DNA from: Actomonas sp051209155
GTDB lineage: Bacteria; Verrucomicrobiota; Verrucomicrobiia; Opitutales; Opitutaceae
Direction: 5' to 3' (one strand)
NCBI GenBank assembly: GCA_051209155.1
Contig: JBPJGB010000004.1
Length of the DNA: 64,000 nt
The translations under genes were made by a program, and so were the position numbers. Position 1 is the stretch's first letter. The number at the start of each line of letters is the position of its first letter. Shown piece after piece: positions 1-8,500 of the stretch. Below the pieces are notes generated by a model. The model saw only the letters and a list, made by a program, of their open reading frames with translations. It ran no database searches and was not told the origin of the DNA.

Positions 1-381
1 CGCTCTCAGGTAGGCGTGATGCACAATGTGGACCTCGGCCGAGTCGTTCAGGTGAGGCCCGTGGTGATCGATGGAGAAAAGACGCTGCTCGGTTTGTCGG
101 GTGGTGCGGCGGTCGGCGGCGCAGCGGCCTTCCCCGGCGGCGGCGCTGGGACGGGCGATTACGTCGTGCAGGCCGCGGCCGCAGTCGTGGGGGCGGTGGC
201 TGGGCAAGCGATCGAGGAAGTCGCCACGCGAAAGCAAGGTCAGGAGCTGACCATCGTGCTCGATAGCGGAAGCACGGTCGTGATCATTCAGGAAGCTGAT
301 GACGGTCTCTACCGCGAGGGCGATCGGGTCCAGGTCAACCACAGTCACAACGGCGAAGCGTCGGTGCGGCTGGCGCTTTAA
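1..381 (+). CDS. Glycine-zipper surface protein, 5' end cut off by window
   Basis: The reading frame is open from the first base, so the true start lies upstream of the window and only the C-terminal 126 or so residues are visible. What remains has a Gly/Ala-rich stretch (GGAAVGGAAA, then VVGAVAGQAIEE) followed by a short beta-rich end, the layout of SlyB/Pcp-type glycine-zipper outer-membrane lipoproteins. It closely matches the next gene downstream (shared GRVVQ, VVGAVAG, KGQE and EGD motifs), so the two are tandem paralogues. A signal peptide and lipobox would be expected in the missing part. Family assignment is by pattern; the precise function is unknown. Confidence 0.7.
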   Translation, partial: RSQVGVMHNVDLGRVVQVRPVVIDGEKTLLGLSGGAAVGGAAAFPGGGAGTGDYVVQAAAAVVGAVAGQAIEEVATRKQGQELTIVLDSGSTVVIIQEADDGLYREGDRVQVNHSHNGEASVRLAL

Positions 382-400
382 GACACGAGTCCATCGGACC

Positions 401-1057
401 ATGAAACCTTACTCCACCGTCGCGCAGGCGCGCTCGGACTGGTTGCCGTTTGTTTGTTTGGGCATCAGCATCCTGTTCGCCGCCGGTTGCGAGAGCACCG
501 GTGCCTCGTCGTCCCCTTCGGCACACAATCCACCGCCGCTGGTGGCCGAGGTCGCGCCCGTTTCCAACTCCGTCGCGCAGGGCGCCATCGCCGAGGGGTG
601 GGATGGCCGGGGGGCCAAGAAAGTTGAATTCGGTCGAGTCGTGCAGTCAGCCCCGGTGATCATAGATGGACGACGCACGGGAGCAGGCGCCTTGGGCGGG
701 GGGCTTGTCGGCGCCGCCGCCACGGTGCCGAAACGTGCCACGACCGGCGCGCTGGTGAAGACCGCCGGCGCCACCGTTGTCGGTGCCGTGGCTGGCGGGA
801 AAATCGAGGAGATCATGACCCGACAGAAGGGGCAGGAGATCCTTATCCGCCTGGAGGAAGGGAAGGTCGTCACCGTCACCCAAGACGCCAAGCACGGCTA
901 TTTCCAGGAAGGCGATTTCGTGAAAATCGTGCACGGTGAGCGGGGCGCGTATGTTTCGCTGACCAACCAAACCGAGAAAGAAACGATCAAACGGGCTGAA
1001 TCCGAGGTGCGCCGTGAGGGCGCTTGGTATGAACGACGTGAGGACGATTCCCGGTAG
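401..1057 (+). CDS. Glycine-zipper lipoprotein (SlyB/Pcp-like)
   Basis: 218 residues from the ATG at 401. An earlier in-frame start at 299 would lie inside the previous gene and put the signal peptide far from the N-terminus. Residues 1-30 form a lipoprotein signal with the lipobox FAAGC. A low-complexity linker follows, then the Gly-zipper core (GAGALGGGLVGAAA, VVGAVAGGKIEEI) and a small beta-rich C-terminal domain. Such proteins sit in the outer-membrane inner leaflet and are linked to envelope integrity, though the exact role is not known. It starts 19 bases after its tandem paralogue ends and converges on the L,D-transpeptidase gene. Confidence 0.75.
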   Translation: MKPYSTVAQARSDWLPFVCLGISILFAAGCESTGASSSPSAHNPPPLVAEVAPVSNSVAQGAIAEGWDGRGAKKVEFGRVVQSAPVIIDGRRTGAGALGGGLVGAAATVPKRATTGALVKTAGATVVGAVAGGKIEEIMTRQKGQEILIRLEEGKVVTVTQDAKHGYFQEGDFVKIVHGERGAYVSLTNQTEKETIKRAESEVRREGAWYERREDDSR

Positions 1058-1075
1058 TGTGCCGGTCGCGGCTTC

Positions 1076-1612
1076 CTACTTGACGATGTTCACCCAATCC
1101 CCGGCGCGCACCCGTTCGTAGAGCTCGACCATTTCCAGGTTCCGCAGCTGCACGCAACCGCCGCTGGCCGGACGTCCGATGCGGTCCTCGTGATTGGTGC
1201 CGTGGATGTAGATGTAGCGTTCGTAGGAATCGACGTTGCCACCTTGATTGGTGCCGGGTTCGAGACCTCGCAGCCACAAAATGCGCGCCGTGATGAGGTT
1301 GGCCTCGTTTTCGGCCGCACTGAGTTCCTGGTAATGATGACCGGTGGCAACGCGGCCCTTGAACACCATGCCGGGCGGCTGGCCCGCACCGATTCGCTCC
1401 GCGATCGCATGCAGACCGCACGGCGTGCCCAGGGAGTCCCGTTGATTGGAAGGCGGCCGGAGACTGGTCGAAACGACGTAGGTTTTCACCAGCTCCGGCC
1501 CCTGGTAGAGGCACAGCGTTTGGTCGTTAATGCTCACGTGAAGCAAACGTTCTGCGGGCTTGATGCCGAGGGCGTCGGCACTTTGCATGGCTAGTTCCCA
1601 AGGAGACTCCAT
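1076..1612 (-). CDS. L,D-transpeptidase (YkuD family)
   Basis: 178 residues. The C-terminal half has the YkuD catalytic signature: HGTNHEDRIG followed by SGGCVQLRN, with the His and Cys of the transpeptidase site. Most relatives have SHGC, so the SGGC form is a variant. YkuD enzymes make 3-3 cross-links in peptidoglycan or attach lipoproteins to it. There is no obvious signal peptide, so the start could be wrong; an inner ATG at 1588 is possible. With the start used here the gene is back to back with asd (start 1614), each ribosome-binding region lying inside the other gene. Confidence 0.82.
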   Translation of the reverse strand: MESPWELAMQSADALGIKPAERLLHVSINDQTLCLYQGPELVKTYVVSTSLRPPSNQRDSLGTPCGLHAIAERIGAGQPPGMVFKGRVATGHHYQELSAAENEANLITARILWLRGLEPGTNQGGNVDSYERYIYIHGTNHEDRIGRPASGGCVQLRNLEMVELYERVRAGDWVNIVK

Positions 1613-1613
1613 C

Positions 1614-2654
1614 TTGAATAATCAGAGCTACGTAGTCGGAATCGTCGGTGCCTCAGGTGCCGTCGGTCAAGAGCTGGTGCGGCTAATGCACGAGCGAAAC
1701 TTCCCCCTGTCGCGTTTGCGACTCTTTGCCTCGGCCCGTTCGGCCGGCAAGACCTTGCAGGTCGGGGAACAGAAGATCGTCATCGAGGAGGCCAAACCCG
1801 GTGTATTCGCCGATGTCGATGTGGCCTTTTTCGCTGCCGGCGGCGGGGTGACGCGTGCCTTGGCGGATGACGCCGTGGCGGCCGGTTGCCTCGTGATCGA
1901 CAAGAGCTCGGCTCTGCGCATGCGCGATGACGTTCCGTTGGTGATCCCGGAGATCAATCCCGAGGGCCTCACTTCGCACCAAGGCATCATTGCCAATCCC
2001 AACTGCTCGACCGCGGTGATGCTGATGGGGCTCTGGCCGCTGCATCAGGCCTTTGGCGTGAAGCGGATCATTGTTTCGACCTATCAGTCGGTTTCCGGTT
2101 CAGGTGCCGAAGCGGTGAAGGAGTTGGAAAACCAACTCCTGGCCCTGGTGCATGGCGATCCGGTCAAAAAGAAGGTCTACGCGCCTTACCAGATCGCCTA
2201 CAATTGCATCCCCCAAGTGGATACGTTTGGCGAGGACGGTTACACGGGCGAGGAGACGAAGATGGCGCAGGAGTCCCGCAAAATCATGGGCCTGCCCGAC
2301 CTCAAGGTTTCAGCCACCTGCGTCCGCGTGCCGGTGGAGCGTGCCCACTCGATTTCGGTATGCGCGGAATTTGAACGTCCGGTCGATCTGGCCAAGGCCC
2401 GCGCGGCCATTGCCGCCTTCCCGGGCGCGGAACTTGTCGATGAACCGAGCGAGCGGAAGTTTCCGACCCCCTTGGACTTTGCCGAGAAGGTGAAGTGCGG
2501 GGTGGGGCGCCTGCGCATCGACACCGCCTTCGACAACGCGCTTTCGTTCTGGGTGAGCGGCGACAACCTCTGGAAAGGCGCCGCCCTGAACGCGGTGCAG
2601 AACGCCGAACTCATGGTCGAACGCGGGTGGTTGAAGGCCAAGGCCGGCGTTTAA
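1614..2654 (+). CDS. asd: Aspartate-semialdehyde dehydrogenase
   Basis: Reduces aspartyl phosphate to aspartate semialdehyde with NADPH, the branch point to lysine/diaminopimelate, threonine and methionine. The N-terminal Rossmann motif GASGAVGQE, the catalytic Cys in NPNCSTAVM and the late His in ERAHSISV are all present. I chose the TTG at 1614 because AAGGAG lies 8 bases upstream (1600-1605) and it gives 346 residues, the usual length. An in-frame ATG at 1587 is the alternative. The product feeds dapA and dapB, found at 48-50 kb in this window. Confidence 0.95.
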   Translation: MNNQSYVVGIVGASGAVGQELVRLMHERNFPLSRLRLFASARSAGKTLQVGEQKIVIEEAKPGVFADVDVAFFAAGGGVTRALADDAVAAGCLVIDKSSALRMRDDVPLVIPEINPEGLTSHQGIIANPNCSTAVMLMGLWPLHQAFGVKRIIVSTYQSVSGSGAEAVKELENQLLALVHGDPVKKKVYAPYQIAYNCIPQVDTFGEDGYTGEETKMAQESRKIMGLPDLKVSATCVRVPVERAHSISVCAEFERPVDLAKARAAIAAFPGAELVDEPSERKFPTPLDFAEKVKCGVGRLRIDTAFDNALSFWVSGDNLWKGAALNAVQNAELMVERGWLKAKAGV

Positions 2655-2698
2655 CTTTTTATCCACCACCAACGCTGAAACGGTCCCGCAAATAACCC

Positions 2699-2728
2699 TT
2701 GTCAGGGGGTAGCCTGCACCGCTTAGTT
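2699..2728 (+). promoter_or_regulatory. Candidate promoter of tRNA-Val
   Basis: TTGTCA at 2699-2704 is followed after 18 bases by TTAGTT at 2723-2728, a reasonable sigma-70 pair. Transcription would start about 6-8 bases before the mature tRNA. Pattern match only. Confidence 0.4.
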
Positions 2729-2741
2729 CATCCTTCGGCCC

Positions 2742-2818
2742 GGACGCCTAGCTCAGTTGGTTAGAGCATCTCGTTTACACCGAGAGGGTCGGGGGTTCGA
2801 GTCCCTCGGCGTCCACCA
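2742..2818 (+). tRNA. tRNA-Val (anticodon UAC)
   Basis: A 77-base cloverleaf with acceptor arms GGACGCC and GGCGTCC, D-arm GCTCAGTTGGTTAGAGC, anticodon stem TCTCG/CGAGA around loop TTTACAC (anticodon TAC), T-arm GGGTTCGAGTCCC, and an encoded 3' CCA. It lies 82 bases upstream of the valine-pathway genes ilvN and ilvC on the same strand, with no convincing terminator between them. Confidence 0.95.
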
Positions 2819-2900
2819 GTGCGGCAGGTTCTCCGAACCGCCGGACCGGACCAGGGCCCCAGCTTCGATTTTTCCTCCACAAACCTCACCACCCATCACC

Positions 2901-3371
2901 ATGCGACACACGATCTCTGTCCTCGTTGAGAACAAGTTCGGTGTTTTGGCGCGTGTTGCCGGCATGTTTTCCGGCCGCGGCTTTAACATCGACTCCCTTA
3001 ACGTCGCGCCGACCCACGACGCGGCCCTGTCTCGCATCACGGTGGTATTGAAAGGGGACGATTCCGCCCTCGATCTCGCGATCAAGCAGCTCCGCAAGCT
3101 CATCAATGTCGTCGACGTCACCGACTTCGACAGCGGTCAGGCCGTGACGCGTGAGCTGCTGCTGGTGAAAGTCCAGGCCGACGCGAAGTCGCGTTCGGAA
3201 ATCCTGCAGATCTGCGACATCTTCCGCGCTAAGATCGTCAATGTCTCCGCCGATGAGGTCATCATCGAGCTTACCGGCGACGAAGGCAAAGTCGCCGCGT
3301 TCCTCAATCTACTTGAACCCTTCGGCATCTCCGAGCTGGCCCGCACCGGGCAACTCGCGTTGACCCGCTGA
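2901..3371 (+). CDS. ilvN: Acetolactate synthase small (regulatory) subunit
   Basis: 156 residues from the ATG at 2901; the frame continues upstream across the tRNA but this is not coding. An N-terminal ACT domain (HTISVLVENKFGVLARVAGM, then GFNIDSLNVA) and a C-terminal small-subunit domain match IlvN/IlvH. This subunit binds valine and gives feedback inhibition to the catalytic subunit IlvB, which is not in this window. ilvC follows after 37 bases, so the two are likely one operon for valine, leucine and isoleucine synthesis. Confidence 0.95.
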   Translation: MRHTISVLVENKFGVLARVAGMFSGRGFNIDSLNVAPTHDAALSRITVVLKGDDSALDLAIKQLRKLINVVDVTDFDSGQAVTRELLLVKVQADAKSRSEILQICDIFRAKIVNVSADEVIIELTGDEGKVAAFLNLLEPFGISELARTGQLALTR

Positions 3372-3408
3372 CCCTCCCGAACCCCCACCAATTCCCAAAT
3401 ACCAAACC

Positions 3409-4434
3409 ATGCCCGCCAAAGTATACACCGACAAAGACGGCGACCTCAGCCTCTTTAAAGACAAGACGATCGCCGTGCTCGGCTATGGCTCCCAAGGCCA
3501 TGCCCACGCCCTCAACCTGAAGGACTCCGGCGTAAACGTCATCATCGGCCTCTATAAAGGCTCCAAGTCCGCCGCCGTGGCCAAGAAACAGGGCTTCAAG
3601 GTCGTCGAGACGGCTGAAGCCGTGCGTCAGGCCGACGTCATCATGGTCGGCTTGCCGGACATGAAGCAGGCTGAGATCTACGAGCAGGACATCGCGCCGA
3701 ACCTGACCAAGGGCAAGACGCTGCTCTTCTCGCACGGTCTCGCCGTTCACTTCGACCTGATCAAACTGCCGGAAGACGTCGACTGCATCATGGTCGCGCC
3801 GAAGGGCCCGGGCCACATGGTTCGCCGCCTCTATCAAGAGGGCAAGGGCATGCCGGCGCTCATCGCCGTCGCCCAGAACAAGTCCCGCAAGGCCAAGAAG
3901 ACCGCCCTCGCTTGGGCCAAGGGCATCGGTTCCACCCGCGCCGGGGTGCTCGAGACGACCTTCAAGGAGGAAACCGAAACGGACCTCTTCGGTGAGCAGG
4001 CCGTGCTCTGCGGTGGCGCCAGCGCGCTGGTGCAGGCCGGTTTCGAAACCCTCGTCGAGGCCGGTTACCAGCCGGAGATGGCTTACTTTGAGTGCTTGCA
4101 CGAGCTGAAGCTCATTTGCGACCTCATGTATGAGTCCGGTATCGCCGGCATGCGCTTCTCGATTTCCGAGACCGCGAAGTATGGTGACATCACCCGCGGT
4201 CCGCGTGTCATCAACGCCAAGACCAAGACCGAGATGAAGAAGATCCTGAAGGAGATTCAGACCGGCAAGTTCACCAAGGAGTGGGTCAAGGAGCACAAGG
4301 GCGGCCTCAAGAACTACAACAAGTTGCTCAAGGCCGGCGAAAAGCACCCGATCGAGAAGACGGGCGCCCGCCTGCGCGGCATGATGCCGTGGATGGCCAA
4401 GAAGAACATCAAGGGCGTCGCTGCCAGCTACTAA
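3409..4434 (+). CDS. ilvC: Ketol-acid reductoisomerase
   Basis: 341 residues, the length of class I KARI. The N-terminal NADPH-binding motif is GYGSQGHAHALNLKDSG. The metal and substrate region includes the ETDLFGEQAVLCGG segment with its acidic residues. The enzyme isomerises and reduces acetolactate to dihydroxyisovalerate, the second step of branched-chain amino acid synthesis. It follows ilvN closely and is closed by a strong intrinsic terminator. Confidence 0.97.
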   Translation: MPAKVYTDKDGDLSLFKDKTIAVLGYGSQGHAHALNLKDSGVNVIIGLYKGSKSAAVAKKQGFKVVETAEAVRQADVIMVGLPDMKQAEIYEQDIAPNLTKGKTLLFSHGLAVHFDLIKLPEDVDCIMVAPKGPGHMVRRLYQEGKGMPALIAVAQNKSRKAKKTALAWAKGIGSTRAGVLETTFKEETETDLFGEQAVLCGGASALVQAGFETLVEAGYQPEMAYFECLHELKLICDLMYESGIAGMRFSISETAKYGDITRGPRVINAKTKTEMKKILKEIQTGKFTKEWVKEHKGGLKNYNKLLKAGEKHPIEKTGARLRGMMPWMAKKNIKGVAASY

Positions 4435-4458
4435 GCTTCGGCGAATTCAGTTCTCCCA

Positions 4459-4483
4459 GCGCGGCTCCGGCCGCGCTTTTTTT
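4459..4483 (+). terminator. Rho-independent terminator of ilvNC
   Basis: Perfect 7-bp stem GCGCGGC/GCCGCGC with a 4-base loop, directly followed by seven Ts, 24 bases after the ilvC stop. Confidence 0.9.
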
Positions 4484-4572
4484 GGCTCAGCCAAGGGAGC
4501 AGGTTGCTCTTGCTGCGCGGCGTGGGCGTGTTGTGTTGAAGGTTCGCCCGCGAACCCAGACCCACCTTGTCC

Positions 4573-5430
4573 ATGTCGAAACTCACCATCGCCACTCGCA
4601 AAAGTCCTCTGGCGCTTGCTCAGACCAATATGGTCGCGGCGAGCCTGCATGCGGCCTTGGGGGTCGAGATCGAGCTCCTGCAAATGGTCACCACCGGGGA
4701 CAAACAAACGGCATGGTCACTGGAGAAGCGGGGCGGCAAAGGTCTGTTCACCAAGGAACTTGAACAGGCCTTGTTGGATGGCCGCGCAGACCTCGCGGTG
4801 CACAGCGCCAAGGACCTGCCGGGTGACCAACCGGAGGGTCTGGCCATTGCGGGGTATTTGCCTCGGGCGGATCCGCGGGATGTTCTGATCATTCGCGAAG
4901 GGGTGGATCGCCCGAGGACGATTGCCACGAGCAGCCCCCGCCGTCGTCTCCAGCTGGAGATGCTGTATCCGGACGTGGAATACTGCGAAATCCGGGGCAA
5001 CGTGGATACGCGTTTACGGAAGATTGCCCAGGATGGCGTCGCCGATGCGACGGTCCTGGCCGCCGCCGGTCTTGCGCGACTGGGGATTGGCGAATGGCCG
5101 GGGCTGGAGTTTCGCGTGCTGGGGGTTGAAACCATGGTGCCGGCGGTGGCCCAGGCCGCCATCGCCGTGCAATGTCGCAGAGGAGAGGGCGGAGATTGGG
5201 CATCATGCTTCGACCCGACCACACATGCTCGTGTGACCTTGGAAAGAGCGTTTCAGAATCGGCTGGGTGGGGGATGTCACACGGCACTGGGGGTTCATGT
5301 GACGGCTGATTCCCTTTGGTTTTTCCACGAATCGGTGGGGTTGAGGAGCCTTCCGCTCAGCGAAAGTGAACTTTTTTCTCCCGAGCAAACCGCAGCTAAG
5401 CAATTGCGGCACTTTGGGATCTGCGATTAA
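4573..5430 (+). CDS. hemC: Hydroxymethylbilane synthase (porphobilinogen deaminase)
   Basis: Polymerises four porphobilinogens into hydroxymethylbilane for haem, sirohaem and cobalamin. Seen motifs: TRKSPLALAQ near the N-terminus, VHSAKDLPG with the catalytic Asp, SSPRRRLQL, RGNVDTRLRK, and GGCHTALG containing the Cys that carries the dipyrromethane cofactor. At 285 residues it is shorter than the usual 300-315, and the part after the cofactor Cys (domain 3) is small. Start is the ATG at 4573; a TTG two codons upstream is possible. hemL and a CbiX-like chelatase elsewhere in the window belong to the same pathway. Confidence 0.93.
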   Translation: MSKLTIATRKSPLALAQTNMVAASLHAALGVEIELLQMVTTGDKQTAWSLEKRGGKGLFTKELEQALLDGRADLAVHSAKDLPGDQPEGLAIAGYLPRADPRDVLIIREGVDRPRTIATSSPRRRLQLEMLYPDVEYCEIRGNVDTRLRKIAQDGVADATVLAAAGLARLGIGEWPGLEFRVLGVETMVPAVAQAAIAVQCRRGEGGDWASCFDPTTHARVTLERAFQNRLGGGCHTALGVHVTADSLWFFHESVGLRSLPLSESELFSPEQTAAKQLRHFGICD

Positions 5431-5481
5431 GTAGTTTCCTACCTTGAATTAGTAGACCCGTTTGGACTTAAAAAGGCGCAT

Positions 5482-5503
5482 GTCTAGGGAGATTCACCTA
5501 GAC
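5482..5503 (+). promoter_or_regulatory. Hairpin in the 5' leader of the SGK-repeat gene
   Basis: Perfect 7-bp inverted repeat GTCTAGG/CCTAGAC around an 8-base loop containing GAGATT, ending 13 bases before the ATG at 5517. It could act as an operator or an RNA hairpin; no function can be read from sequence alone. Confidence 0.35.
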
Positions 5504-5516
5504 TTCTGGTTACCAA

Positions 5517-8500
5517 ATGCGCTTTATTCGCAAAAGCTCCCGAACGCTTATGAAACATCGACGAAACGCACTCATCGCCGGCCTCCTCTCGGTCGCCCTC
5601 TCGCTGTGTGCTGTGCACAACGCATCCGCAGCTGGTCGTGACCCGACCGTAGGCTACACCCCGAACGACCAAACGGTGGAGGGTGATGCGCCGCTGTTCT
5701 GGTTTCACTCGGTGACGGTCACTGCGCCCTCCGGTCTCCAGACTGTCGTGCAGCCGAACTTGGTGTGGCGGGTGATCAGTGCCCCGGACGGCGTCGATGA
5801 TGCAACCGCGTTGAGTTACCTGGAAGTCATTCAACTGCCGGACAATTCCGTCCTCCCGCCCAGCTGGATCAACACCGGCAAGAACCGGGACGAGGCAGAG
5901 GTGACGGCTTGGATCCAAGGTGAGGGCGCTTCGCCGAACGACCTTAGCTTTTCGTCCACCAACCTGAAGCGGGCTATCGGTATCTTTTTCCGCGGTCCCT
6001 CCGACGCGGTGGCTGGCGACTATGCCTATGGCCTGCGATTTGAAGGATTCCCGGGTGAGGCGGCCCTCCCGGGCGGCGTGGGCACCGTGCTCAACGACGC
6101 GACCTACATCAATGTCTTCATCAACAACCCGATCTCGGGCGAGCCGCCGACGGTGGGCATCGCCTCTCCCGGTGACGGAGAGCAATTCACCTACATCGTG
6201 GGTGGCAGCCCGGTCATCGTTCCGATCGAAGTGACCGGCGCGGCCACCGATGGCTACGAGGTCACGGACCTCACGGTTTCCGTAAGCGATCGCGGGACGC
6301 TCGGCACCAACGAAATCACTTACTCCGACCTGAACACCACGCTCGCCACTGGCTTGGCCTCATTGGGTTACACGCAGGCGGGCATCTACACGGTGTCTGC
6401 GACCGCCACCAACAGTATCGGCGAGGCGACGACCTCCACGGATTTTGAAATCCTTCGCGTGGTGGCTCCCCCGGAGCTCTCCATCGTCAATCCGCTTCCC
6501 CCGAGTGTGCAGGTTTACACCTACACCCTTGGCGTCGAGACCGGCGCGACGATCCCATACCTGGTGAACGCCACGACCTTTGCGGACGGCGGAGCAGTGG
6601 AGGGCATTCAAACCCTCACGCTGACTCGCGACGGCTCCGTTCCGGTGACCCTCACGGGATGGACGATCGGTGAGCTCGACGCCTATGGCACGGGGAGCGA
6701 AGTGCTGCCGGAAGGCACCTACACGCTCTACGCGACGACCTCCACTCCCCACGGGACGGATACGGCTTCGGCGACCTTCCAGGTGCAGGGACTTTTGCCT
6801 GAGCCGGAAGTCACCATCACCAGCCCAAACAATGGCGCGACTTTCACGCGTATTCAAGGTGACCCTGCCTCGGTGATTTCGTTCACCTACGAAGGCGGTG
6901 TCGCCTATGGTGCGATTGAGAGCGTTTCCGTGACCGTGCTCGACGGCGAGGGGCAGCCGGCCGACTTCGAATTTGAATCCTTCGGCGTTTTGACGGGTTC
7001 GATCAACGGTTCCGGCACGATCACGACCTCGATTGCCGATAGCTTCACCATCGAAGTCACCGTGGTCAGCGAAGGCGGCACGGCGACCGACAGCATCACG
7101 CTCTCCGTGGTCGAGCTGACGGCGGAACCGCCAGTGATTTCGATTGATACTCCGGCAGACGGCGACGTCTTCACCTTTGAGTTCGGCGGCCCTGGCGCGA
7201 CGGTGCCGGTGAGCATCACGACCGATACCGACTTTGGCACGATCGACGAGTTGATCGCGTCCCTCAGCACACCGAACGGCCCGCAGACGCTGACCCCGGT
7301 TCTTGCCGGCATGGGCACCGTCTCGGCCACTGGCACCGATACGCTCGTGCTGAATGCCCCCGGCACCTACACGATCACTGCCCGCAGTGAGACGGCGTAT
7401 GGTTTCGCGGCGACCAGCAACAGCTTCACCGTGGTGGGCACCTACCCGGATCCCGTCGCGACCATTCTCACGCCTGATGACGGGCTTGAGGTCACTCGCT
7501 TCGAAAGCGATGCACCGACGGAAATCACCTTCACCTTCGAGACCTCGGTTTCTTACGGCACGATCGAGGATCTGATTGTGACGATCAATGGCCAGCCGGT
7601 CGTTCCGACCCACAGCGGTTTGGGGCAGGCAGTCGTTACCGGTAGCGCCACGATCACTTCGTCCGAAACCGCGAACTACGATATCTCGGTCACAGGTATC
7701 AGCGACCAAAATAAGTCCGCGACTGATTCCATCACCGTTACTGTCACGGAGAAGTCTGATCCGGGCGGCGACGACAACTGCCCGACCTCGGTGGCCTGGA
7801 AGGGCGACATTGCTCGCGGCAAGGTGTTCTGCGGCGGCGACGATGCGGTCTTGGAATTCACTCTGCACTGCGATGATTGCAGTTCGGTCACGGACCAGGA
7901 AGTCGTCGTGGTCGTCGTCGACGAAGACACCGGCGAAGAATGGTATTTCACCTACGGCGCTTCCGCCGGCGATGATACTTATACGATCGACGGGGTCGTC
8001 TATTCGGCGTCCTTCAGCACTGCCGAAGGCGATCACACTTATCGCGTTGAGGTCTATCGCCCCAAAGCGGTCGGTTCAGCCGACATGAATCTGCTTTCGT
8101 CCAAGCTCTTCACCACCGCGGCGGATTGCGGCTGCAAATCGGACAAGTCCGGGAAGTCGGGCAAATCCGGTAAGTCGGGTAAGTCGGGCCAGTCCTGCAA
8201 GTCAGGCAAGTCGGGCTATTCGGATAAGTCAGGCAAGTCGGGCCATTCGGGCAAGTCCGGTAAGGGCGACAACTGCGACTACGACTGGTGGGGGCACTGC
8301 AAGAAGAAGGGCGACCGCGGCCACGATTGTGGTGGCGGCAAGTCGAGCAAATCCGGCAAGTCCGACCACTCCAGCAAGTCGGGTAAGTCCGGTAAGTCCG
8401 GCAAGAACGACAACTGCGAATACAACTGGTGGGGCCACTGCAAGAAGCAGGGCGACCGCGGCCATGATTGCGGTGACTCCGGCAAGTCGGGTAAATCCGG

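Noticed and set aside
2757..2900. N-terminal extension of ilvN through the tRNA
   Set aside because: The frame runs through the tRNA cloverleaf; ilvN begins at the ATG 2901 with the ACT domain.
6360..8036. A 558-codon open frame on the minus strand across the SGK-protein gene
   Set aside because: It is antisense to a clear secreted protein with a signal peptide and repeats, and its translation is Arg/Gly-rich with no domain. High GC makes long antisense frames common.
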